From AC-32 sp035455605 (GTDB lineage: Bacteria > Actinomycetota > Thermoleophilia > Gaiellales > Gaiellaceae): DNA of 6,281 nt. The notes below the pieces were generated by a model. That model ran no database searches. It was not told where the DNA came from and was given only the letters and a program-made list of their open reading frames with translations. The DNA lies in NCBI GenBank assembly GCA_035455605.1, contig DATIER010000221.1, positions 1-6,281 on the forward strand, in the 5' to 3' direction. Positions 1-6,228 of this stretch are shown here, piece after piece; position 1 is the first letter of the stretch; every line of letters begins with the position of its first letter. Position numbers and translations under genes: made by a program.

Positions 1-251
1 ACCCGTGGCCGGTCGAGGAGCAGGTGGCGGCGGTGTTCGCGGGCGTCAACGGCTACCTCGACTCGATCCCGGTCGCCGACGTGCAGCGCTACCTGGCCGA
101 GCTGCGCGAGCACCTCCGCGCGGACGGCTCGATCCTGCAGGTGATCCGCGACACGAAGGACCTCTCGGACGAGCTGCGCGAGAAGCTCGACCAGGAGCTG
201 CAGCACTTCGCGCGGTCGTTCAAGCCGTCCGAGGAGCCGGCGGCGGCCTAA
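1..251 (+). CDS. atpA: F1 ATP synthase subunit alpha, C-terminal fragment (cut by window start)
   Basis: The reading frame is open from base 3 and ends at TAA 249-251, giving the last 82 residues of the alpha subunit. Alpha forms the alpha3-beta3 hexamer of the membrane-attached F1 head and carries the non-catalytic nucleotide sites. Those sites lie upstream of the window. What is visible is the all-helical C-terminal domain: a PVEEQVAAVFAG segment, then NGYLDSIPVADVQRY, typical of the family, followed by charged helices and an acidic Ala/Glu/Pro tail. The GTG at base 24 is an internal codon, not a start, because recognisable alpha sequence continues upstream of it to the window edge. The stop lies 4 bases before the atpG start, so the two are very likely co-transcribed and possibly translationally coupled. 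The A-then-G order is the standard bacterial atp order. Confidence 0.95.
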   Translation, partial: PWPVEEQVAAVFAGVNGYLDSIPVADVQRYLAELREHLRADGSILQVIRDTKDLSDELREKLDQELQHFARSFKPSEEPAAA

Positions 252-255
252 CTCG

Positions 256-1146
256 ATGGCGACCGTCCAGGACCTCAAGCGCCGGATCCGCTCGATCCGG
301 AACACGCGCAAGATCACGAAGGCGATGGAGCTCGTCGCCTCGGCCCGTCTGCGCCGCGCGCAGGCCCGGATCGAGGCGATGCGCCCGTACGCCGACCGGA
401 TGACGGAGCTGATGACCGGCACTGCCCGCGCGGCCGCGTCCCTTCAGGGCCTCGCCCTGCTGCAGCGGCGAGAGGTGCAGCGGGCGGCGATCGTGCCGCT
501 GACCGGCGATCGCGGCCTCGCCGGCGCTTTCAACGCGCAGGTGCTCCGGCATGCGTTCGCGCTCGAGCGGCAGCTGCGCGGCGAGGGCGTCGAGGTGCGC
601 TGGCTCGTCTCCGGCAAGAAGGGCCGCTCGACGCTGACGTTCCGCCGCTACGAGATCGCCAAGGCCTGGATCGGCTTCAGCGACCGGCCGTCCTACCACG
701 ATGCCCAGGCGATCGCGCACGAGGCGTCCGAGCTGTACGCGAACGGCGAGATCGACCGCGTGATCCTCGTGTACAACCAGTTCGTCTCGGCGCTCGTGCA
801 GCGGGTCGTCGAGCGCGACCTGCTGCCGATCCCGGAGGAGGCGCTGGAGCGGACCGGCGAGGAGGAGCGCGAGGCGGCACTGCTCGGCGACTTCATCTAC
901 GAGCCGGAGCCGGAGGAGATCCTCCGCCGGCTGCTGCCCGTCTACGTGGAGACCGAGCTCTACCGCGCGCTGCTCGAGTCGGCGGCTTCCGAGCAAGGCG
1001 CGCGGATGACCGCGATGCGCAACGCGTCGGGGAACGCGGCCGACCTGATCTCTAGCCTCACGCTCGACATGAACCGCGCGCGCCAGGCCGAGATCACGCA
1101 GGAGATCCTCGAGGTCGTCGCCGGCGCGGACGCGCTCACGCAGTAG
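256..1146 (+). CDS. atpG: F1 ATP synthase subunit gamma
   Basis: A complete 296-residue gamma subunit, the central rotor stalk that turns inside the alpha3-beta3 head and couples proton flow to ATP synthesis. The N-terminal helix has the family signature (RSIRNTRKITKAMELVASAR, about residues 12-31). TGDRGLAGAFN near residues 83-93 is the usual Rossmann-like core motif. The C-terminal helix contains the diagnostic stretch SEQGARMTAMRNAS followed by ITQEILEVVAGADAL (about residues 245-294). Length is normal for the family. The ATG follows the atpA stop by 4 bases. The nearest purine-rich stretch, GAGGAG at 231-236, is too far upstream for a good ribosome site, so coupling to atpA translation is likely. 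An acidic insert (about residues 193-222, rich in Glu) sits in a region that varies between species. Oddity: atpD does not follow; a hairpin and a peptide-importer gene do. Confidence 0.97.
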   Translation: MATVQDLKRRIRSIRNTRKITKAMELVASARLRRAQARIEAMRPYADRMTELMTGTARAAASLQGLALLQRREVQRAAIVPLTGDRGLAGAFNAQVLRHAFALERQLRGEGVEVRWLVSGKKGRSTLTFRRYEIAKAWIGFSDRPSYHDAQAIAHEASELYANGEIDRVILVYNQFVSALVQRVVERDLLPIPEEALERTGEEEREAALLGDFIYEPEPEEILRRLLPVYVETELYRALLESAASEQGARMTAMRNASGNAADLISSLTLDMNRARQAEITQEILEVVAGADALTQ

Positions 1147-1158
1147 CGAATTCGCCGG

Positions 1159-1182
1159 CCGGCGCCAACCTTCCGGCGCCGG
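1159..1182 (+). terminator. GC-rich hairpin after atpG, candidate terminator
   Basis: CCGGCGCC (1159-1166) and GGCGCCGG (1175-1182) form a perfect 8-bp stem around an 8-base loop, 12 bases after the atpG stop. A G-U pair could extend it by one. No run of T follows (TGCTCGTC), so a classical intrinsic terminator is not proven. Hairpins without a U-tract are common after genes in high-GC Actinobacteria. The position between two functionally unrelated genes, just ahead of a promoter-like box, favours a terminator or processing site. Confidence 0.5.
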
Positions 1183-1190
1183 TGCTCGTC

Positions 1191-1196
1191 TATAGT
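1191..1196 (+). promoter_or_regulatory. Candidate -10 box for the importer operon
   Basis: TATAGT matches the sigma70-type -10 consensus TATAAT at five of six positions, in an otherwise very GC-rich gap. No good TTGACA-like -35 is visible 16-18 bases upstream, where the hairpin lies. Transcription would start near 1202-1205, leaving a leader of only about 15 bases before the ATG at 1218. Placement after the atpG hairpin supports a new transcription unit beginning here. Confidence 0.45.
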
Positions 1197-1217
1197 CTGC
1201 GGCGCTCTTCCTCGCTA

Positions 1218-2273
1218 ATGGCTCAGCAAGAAGACAAAGTCATCATTCCCGCCGGCGGCGCCGGCCTCGGAGCGGCGATCGCCACCGAGAGTGGCGCGGA
1301 TCTCGGCGGCGGCGAGGAGATTCGCGCCCGCGGCTACTGGGAGCAGGTCTGGCGAAGGTTCCGCCGCGACAAGGTCGCGATCGCGAGCGGCGTCTTCATC
1401 ATCCTGCTCGTCTTCGTCGCCTTCGCCGGCGCGCCGATCGCGAAGCACCTGGTCGGCCACGGCCCGAACGACCTCTTTCTGACCCCACCTGCCGTCGACC
1501 TCGGCGGCCTGCCGGCGAACCCGTGGACGCACGTGACGAACGAGCTCACCGGCAAGAAGGATTTGCTGGTGCTCGGCGCGGCCAACCGCCTCGGCCAGGA
1601 CGAGTTCCTGCGGCTCCTGTACGGCGCGCGGATCTCGCTCGAGGTTGCGGTGCTCTCGACGATCGGCGTGATGCTGATCGGCGTCCTGCTCGGCTCCGCG
1701 GCGGGCTACTTCCGCGGCACGACCGACACGCTGATCTCGCGCCTGACCGAGATCACGATGGCGTTCCCGCTGCTGATCTTCGTCATCTCGCTGGCCGCGA
1801 CGATCGGGCCGCAGCTCGACAACATCACGCTCGGGTTCTTCCCGAAGGGCGTGCTGACGCTGGTGATGATCTTCACCCTGTTCGGCTGGTTCTACCCGGC
1901 GCGCATCATGCGCGCGCAGACGCTCTCGATCAGGGAGAAGGAGTACGTCGAGGCGGCCAGGATGATCGGCGCGAGCGACTCGCGCATCATCCGCTCGCAC
2001 ATCCTTCCGCATCTCGTCGCGCCGATGATCGTCTACTCGACGCTGACGGTCGCGAGCTTCATCCTGCTCGAGGCTGGCCTCTCGTTCCTCGGCGTCGGGA
2101 TCAAGTTCGAGCCGAGCTGGGGCAACCTGCTCTCGGAGGGCCCGAACTACTACACCACGCGCCCGCTGCTGATGCTCTGGCCGGGCCTCGCGGTGCTGCT
2201 GACGACGCTCGCGTTCAACCTGCTCGGCGACGGGCTCCGCGACGCGTTCGACCCGCGCGCGACCTCCGTCTGA
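1218..2273 (+). CDS. oppC: ABC peptide importer permease, OppC/DppC family
   Basis: A 351-residue integral membrane subunit that would pair with OppB to form the substrate channel. Order of parts: a Gly/Ala-rich cytoplasmic N-terminus (residues 1-37), the OppC N-terminal segment YWEQVWRRFRRDKVAI leading into membrane helix 1 (about 54-76), a long external loop (77-138), then the binding-protein-dependent transport core with helices near 139-163, 183-200, 211-230, 267-290 and 317-337. The EAA coupling motif, which docks on the ATPase, is clear: EAARMIGAS at 245-253 followed by HILP at 261-264. The C-terminus GDGLRDAFDPR is characteristic of OppC/DppC. I chose the ATG at 1218 because the GTG at 1182 lies inside the hairpin and ahead of the -10 box. 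Neither start has a Shine-Dalgarno. The family's usual LGTD-LGRD stretch before helix 2 is degenerate here (LGAANRLGQDEF). Peptide, nickel or another ligand cannot be told apart from this subunit. Confidence 0.93.
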   Translation: MAQQEDKVIIPAGGAGLGAAIATESGADLGGGEEIRARGYWEQVWRRFRRDKVAIASGVFIILLVFVAFAGAPIAKHLVGHGPNDLFLTPPAVDLGGLPANPWTHVTNELTGKKDLLVLGAANRLGQDEFLRLLYGARISLEVAVLSTIGVMLIGVLLGSAAGYFRGTTDTLISRLTEITMAFPLLIFVISLAATIGPQLDNITLGFFPKGVLTLVMIFTLFGWFYPARIMRAQTLSIREKEYVEAARMIGASDSRIIRSHILPHLVAPMIVYSTLTVASFILLEAGLSFLGVGIKFEPSWGNLLSEGPNYYTTRPLLMLWPGLAVLLTTLAFNLLGDGLRDAFDPRATSV

Positions 2274-2324
2274 GCCGCGCCGCGCGCCGTCGTGGCAGCG
2301 CACTAACCATTTTCTCACCACGCA

Positions 2325-2335
2325 CGTCTTAGACG
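2325..2335. promoter_or_regulatory. Short palindrome upstream of oppA, possible operator
   Basis: CGTCTTAGACG is an 11-base dyad (CGTCT and AGACG around a central T), 72 bases before the oppA start. Flanking CCAC (2318-2321) and GTGG (2337-2340) roughly extend the symmetry. It could be a binding site for a dimeric regulator or a small RNA hairpin (CGTC-TTA-GACG). No convincing -35/-10 pair was found beside it, so the link to a promoter is conjecture. A palindrome this short can arise by chance. Confidence 0.2.
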
Positions 2336-2342
2336 GGTGGAT

Positions 2343-2361
2343 GGGACCAGGCGCCCGTCCC
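2343..2361 (+). other. Weak hairpin in oppA leader
   Basis: GGGAC (2343-2347) pairs with GTCCC (2357-2361) around a 9-base loop, immediately 5' of the stronger hairpin at 2361-2386; the two share base 2361. The loop contains CAGGCGCCC, which recurs at 2371-2379 in the next hairpin. Stability is modest, and it may only form with the neighbouring stem. Confidence 0.3.
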
Positions 2362-2386
2362 GGACCGGGGCAGGCGCCCCGGTTCG
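2361..2386 (+). promoter_or_regulatory. Strong hairpin in oppA 5' leader
   Basis: Bases 2361-2371 pair with 2376-2386 to give an 11-bp stem with one G-U pair (2363-2384) and a 4-base loop AGGC (2372-2375). The inner 8 bp, ACCGGGGC with GCCCCGGT, are perfect. The stem ends about 11 bases before the Shine-Dalgarno, so the ribosome site stays free. No T-run follows. Possible roles are 5' protection of the oppA transcript, attenuation of readthrough from oppC, or an RNA processing boundary. The structure is seen; the role is inferred. Confidence 0.5.
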
Positions 2387-2397
2387 AGTTCACGGAA

Positions 2398-2402
2398 AGG
2401 AG
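2398..2402 (+). promoter_or_regulatory. Ribosome binding site that fixes the oppA start
   Basis: AGGAG lies within AAAGGAG (2396-2402), 4 bases before the ATG at 2407. It is the strongest ribosome site in front of a complete gene in this window and selects the 2407 start over an in-frame ATG at 2341, which lies within the hairpin region. The protein that results begins with a clean signal peptide. Confidence 0.8.
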
Positions 2403-2406
2403 AGAC

Positions 2407-4083
2407 ATGCACAGACGGCTCTGGCTTTCGGTCACGATGCTCGTGGCCGGAGCAAGCCTTCTGGTCGCAGCGAGCTTCGCGAGTGCGGGTACGTCGTCGC
2501 ACAAGTTGAAGCAAGGCGGGATCTGGAAGTACGGGACGGAAGGGGCCTCGGTCCAGGTCGACCCGCAGCTCGCCTACATCACCACCGCATGGTGGCTCGA
2601 GTATGCGACCGCAGCGAAGCTCTACAACTATCCGGACAAGGCCGGTGCGGCTGGTACGCAGCTCAAGCCGGAAGTGGCGTCGAAGTTCACGGTCTCCCGT
2701 GACGGCAAGACGTACACGTTCACGATCCGGAAGGGCTTCCGCTTCAGCAACGGCGCCCCGGTCACGGCGAACAACTTCAAGTACGCCATCAACCGGACGC
2801 TGAACAAGGACCTCGCCTCCCCCGGCGCGCAGTTCATCACCGACTCGGCGGGGACGAACATCGTCGGCGGGCTCGCCGTCAACAACGGCAAGGCGAAGAC
2901 CGCCAGCGGCGTGAAGGTCAAGGGCAACAAGCTGATCGTTCGTCTGACGAAGCCTGACGCGACGTTCATGGCGAAGATCACGATGCCCTTCTTCCAGGCG
3001 ACCTCGACGTCGCTTCCGCTCACCAAGGAAGTCGTGACGGTCAAGGGCAACGCCCTGCCTTCCGCGGGCCCGTACTACTACTCCCGCAACGACGTCAACT
3101 CGCTGACGTCGCTCCGGCGCAACAAGTTCTACAAGGCCGGCGCGGGCAGGACTCGCCCGCACAACCTCACTGGTCTGGACGTGCTCTGGAACCAGAACGA
3201 GGCGACGCTCTTCAACGAGACGAAGGCGAACCAGGTCGACGAGAACAACACGCTCCCGCCCGACCAGATCGCCGGCCTCAAGAAGACGTACAAGATCAAC
3301 AGGTCGCGGTTCTGGGTCCAGCCGCAGAACTGCACCGGCTACCTGCCGATGAACATGGCCAACAGCCTGTTCAAGGGCAACACGCAGCTCCGGCAGGCGG
3401 TCAACTACGCGATCGACCGGGCCCCGTACGTCGGCCAGTCCGGGCCGCTCGCGGGCTCTCCGTGGACGCACGTGCTCAACCCGAACGTCCCCGGTTGGCA
3501 GAACGTCTCGCTCTACAAGCACGACCTCGCGAAGGCGAAGAACCTCGCGAAGGGCCACATGGGCAACGGCAAGATCACGGTGTACTACCGCTCGTCCGGT
3601 TCGGTGAACCCGGCGCAGGCCCAGATCGTCCGGAACAACCTCATCCAGATCGGGTTCAACCCGAGCAACATCACGATGAAGGGCTTCTCGGGCGGCAACA
3701 TCTACACGGCGATGGGCGTCAAGGGCAACGACGCCGACATCGGTGTGTCGATGGGCTGGTGCTCGGACTACCCGGACCCGTACGACTGGCTGAACATCCT
3801 GTTCTACGGCCCGTCGATCCAGTCCGACAACAACGTCAACTACTCGTACATGAACGTCCCGAAGTGGAACACGAAGCTGGCTCAGGCCGCGAAGATGGTC
3901 GGCCCGAACCGCTACAAGACGTACGGGAAGCTTGACATCGACATCATGAAGCAGGTCGCGCCTGTGGCCGTGACCCGCACGTACAACACGCGGTACTTCT
4001 TCTCCACCCGCGTGAACCCGAAGAGCCTCGTCTTCTCGAAGACCTACGCCGACTTCAGCATCGGCGCGATGGCCCTCAAGTAG
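2407..4083 (+). CDS. oppA: Exported solute-binding protein, family 5 (OppA/DppA-like)
   Basis: A 558-residue binding protein that would capture peptides or a related ligand outside the membrane for the OppBC channel. Residues 1-27 form a signal peptide: MHRR, a hydrophobic core, and an Ala-Ser-Ala site before Gly28. No cysteine is present near the cleavage site, so a lipoprotein anchor is not visible. Family-5 features follow: DGKTYTFTIRKGFRFSNG (about 99-116), then VTANNFKYAINR, then TQLRQAVNYAIDR (about 326-338), then GWCSDYPDPYDWL (about 450-462), whose Asp454 aligns by eye with the ligand amino-group-binding Asp of enterobacterial OppA. The only two cysteines, Cys309 and Cys452, may form the disulfide known in OppA. 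The mature protein is strikingly basic: I count 63 Lys+Arg against 28 Asp+Glu. The start is set by a good ribosome site and the signal peptide. It sits between the two permease genes, which is unusual, and is bracketed by hairpins. The true ligand is not determined. Confidence 0.93.
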   Translation: MHRRLWLSVTMLVAGASLLVAASFASAGTSSHKLKQGGIWKYGTEGASVQVDPQLAYITTAWWLEYATAAKLYNYPDKAGAAGTQLKPEVASKFTVSRDGKTYTFTIRKGFRFSNGAPVTANNFKYAINRTLNKDLASPGAQFITDSAGTNIVGGLAVNNGKAKTASGVKVKGNKLIVRLTKPDATFMAKITMPFFQATSTSLPLTKEVVTVKGNALPSAGPYYYSRNDVNSLTSLRRNKFYKAGAGRTRPHNLTGLDVLWNQNEATLFNETKANQVDENNTLPPDQIAGLKKTYKINRSRFWVQPQNCTGYLPMNMANSLFKGNTQLRQAVNYAIDRAPYVGQSGPLAGSPWTHVLNPNVPGWQNVSLYKHDLAKAKNLAKGHMGNGKITVYYRSSGSVNPAQAQIVRNNLIQIGFNPSNITMKGFSGGNIYTAMGVKGNDADIGVSMGWCSDYPDPYDWLNILFYGPSIQSDNNVNYSYMNVPKWNTKLAQAAKMVGPNRYKTYGKLDIDIMKQVAPVAVTRTYNTRYFFSTRVNPKSLVFSKTYADFSIGAMALK

Positions 4084-4108
4084 GAGGCTCGTAGGACAAG
4101 CACGAACA

Positions 4109-4144
4109 CACGTGAGGCGCCGGCACCAGCCGGCGCCTCACGTG
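4109..4144 (+). terminator. Perfect 16-bp hairpin after oppA
   Basis: Bases 4109-4124 are exactly complementary to 4129-4144, with a 4-base loop ACCA. This is the strongest dyad in the window, starting 25 bases after the oppA stop. Only a few pyrimidines follow (CTTCTCGAGG), so termination is probably partial. Alternatively it protects the 3' end of the oppA message, as intergenic hairpins do behind other binding-protein genes. AAGCACG (4098-4104) can also pair with CGTGCTT (4141-4147), an alternative outer stem that competes with the base of the main one. Confidence 0.7.
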
Positions 4145-4160
4145 CTTCTCGAGGGGACTG

Positions 4161-4166
4161 TAGGAT
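4161..4166 (+). promoter_or_regulatory. Weak candidate -10 box before oppB
   Basis: TAGGAT fits the relaxed actinobacterial -10 pattern TAnnnT, 16 bases after the oppA hairpin and 33 bases before the oppB ATG. No -35 hexamer is recognisable at the right spacing. It would allow oppB-oppD to be transcribed despite termination at the hairpin. It may well be chance. Confidence 0.2.
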
Positions 4167-4184
4167 TCGGAACCCGGAAAGGCG

Positions 4185-4199
4185 GCGAGGCGAGGCGAG
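4185..4199 (+). repeat. Three tandem GCGAG units abutting the oppB start
   Basis: GCGAG occurs three times head to tail (4185-4189, 4190-4194, 4195-4199), ending directly at the ATG at 4200. The GAGG units inside it are the only Shine-Dalgarno-like sequence for oppB, the closest useful one being GAGG at 4192-4195. With only three copies, length variation is possible but unsupported. Confidence 0.5.
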
Positions 4200-5177
4200 A
4201 TGGTTCGATACCTGATCAGGCGGATTCTCTGGGCGCTCCTGCTGTTCGTCATCATCACGTTCGTCACGTTCGTGATCTTCTTCATGGGCCCGAACGACCC
4301 GGCCCGTGCGCAGTGCGGAGGTGACCAGGCCCAGCCCGCCTGCCTGAAGCTCGTCACGGAGAAGTACGGCCTCGACAAGCCGCTCTACGTGCAGTACTGG
4401 TACTTCTTCGACCGCCTCGTCATCCACCAGAACCTCGGCACGTCGTACGCGACGGGCCAGAGCGTCAACCAGGCGATCGGCAAGGCCGCGCCCGTGACGG
4501 CCTCGCTCGTCTTCGGCGGCGCGATCCTGTGGATGATCATCGCGCTGATCATCGGCGTCTTCTCGGCTCTCCGGCCGCGGTCGCTGTTAGACCGGGCGGC
4601 GATGATCTTCGTGCTGATCGGGATCTCGGCCCACCCGGTCTGGATCGGCCTGATCTTCGAGTACATCTTCGGCGTGAAGCTCGGTTGGACGCCGATCGCC
4701 AACTACGCGAACTTCTTCGGCGCGCCGGCCGACTCCGGCCAGCCCGGCGGCCCCTGGCAGTGGTTCTACCACATGATCCTGCCGTGGATGACGTTCTCGC
4801 TGCTGTTCGCCGCGCTCTACGCGCGCATGATCCGGGCGAACGTGATGGAGACCCAGAACGAGGACTTCGTCCGCACCGCGCGTGCCAAGGGCGCGCCCGA
4901 GAACAAGATCCTCGTCTCCCACGTCCTCCGCAACGCCCTCCTGCCCGTGGTGACGATGCTCGGCATGGACATCGGCGTCGCGCTCGGCGGCGCGGTCTTC
5001 ACCGAGTCCGTCTACCAGCTCCCCGGGCTCGGGAGGAACCTCGTCATCGGCATCCAGGCGAACGACTTCGCGATCGTCGAGGGAGTGGTCGTGTTCGCGA
5101 CGATCGCGATCCTCTTCTTCAACCTGATCGTGGACGTCCTGTACGCGTGGATCGACCCGCGCATCCGGCTAACCTAG
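4200..5177 (+). CDS. oppB: ABC peptide importer permease, OppB/DppB family
   Basis: A 325-residue membrane subunit, the partner of OppC in the channel. The N-terminus MVRYLIRRILWALLLFVIIT enters helix 1 (about 9-29) in the way typical of OppB/DppB. An external loop with the segment EKYGLDKPLYVQYWYFF (about 54-70) and NLGTSY (78-83) follows. The transport core has helices near 99-122, 134-158, 191-210, 245-267 and 295-317. The EAA coupling motif is present as FVRTARAKGA then HVLRNALLPV (about 223-250). FTESVYQLPGLGR (about 267-279) and the ending WIDPRIRL are further family hallmarks. The first external loop carries Cys39 and Cys48, a possible disulfide. The start is the ATG placed correctly before helix 1, with a GAGG-type ribosome site in a small tandem repeat. 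It lies 116 bases after oppA, beyond a strong hairpin. Length is normal for the family. Confidence 0.95.
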   Translation: MVRYLIRRILWALLLFVIITFVTFVIFFMGPNDPARAQCGGDQAQPACLKLVTEKYGLDKPLYVQYWYFFDRLVIHQNLGTSYATGQSVNQAIGKAAPVTASLVFGGAILWMIIALIIGVFSALRPRSLLDRAAMIFVLIGISAHPVWIGLIFEYIFGVKLGWTPIANYANFFGAPADSGQPGGPWQWFYHMILPWMTFSLLFAALYARMIRANVMETQNEDFVRTARAKGAPENKILVSHVLRNALLPVVTMLGMDIGVALGGAVFTESVYQLPGLGRNLVIGIQANDFAIVEGVVVFATIAILFFNLIVDVLYAWIDPRIRLT

Positions 5178-5194
5178 ACCCGACCGGCACCAGC

Positions 5195-5200
5195 TACCCT
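5195..5200 (+). promoter_or_regulatory. Speculative -10 box just before oppD
   Basis: TACCCT fits TAnnnT and lies 8 bases before the oppD TTG start, which is where a -10 box would sit for a leaderless transcript. No -35 element is recognisable. It is offered only because oppD lacks a Shine-Dalgarno; readthrough from oppB is the simpler explanation. Confidence 0.15.
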
Positions 5201-5208
5201 TCGGCCCC

Positions 5209-6228
<1,020 letters not shown>

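Noticed and set aside
220..996. Open frame on the - strand opposite atpG (258 codons)
   Set aside because: Antisense shadow of a fully conserved gamma subunit; no ribosome site or domain.
1182..1217. In-frame GTG extending OppC by 12 residues
   Set aside because: It lies in the hairpin arm and upstream of the likely transcription start; the extra residues match nothing typical.
2376..2395. GGTTCGAGTTC resembling a tRNA T-loop
   Set aside because: The flanking bases do not form a 5-bp T-stem and no acceptor, D or anticodon arms fit around it; the bases belong to the oppA leader hairpin instead.
2341..2406. In-frame ATG extending OppA by 22 residues
   Set aside because: It has no ribosome site, lies in the structured leader, and would bury the signal peptide behind a Pro/Gly/Arg-rich stretch.
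1215..2504. Long open frame on the - strand opposite oppC and the oppA 5' region (429 codons)
   Set aside because: It spans a hairpin-rich gap and two well-supported genes; its product is an Arg/Asp/Glu-rich composition typical of reading high-GC genes backwards and shows no family motif.
2329..3558. Long open frame on the - strand opposite oppA (409 codons)
   Set aside because: Antisense shadow of a clear solute-binding protein gene; low-complexity Arg/Val/Glu product and no recognisable domain.
4082..4087. AGGAGG overlapping the oppA stop codon, a perfect Shine-Dalgarno
   Set aside because: No start codon lies within 5-12 bases downstream; the next GTG (4112) is about 25 bases away inside the hairpin and its frame runs out of phase through oppB.
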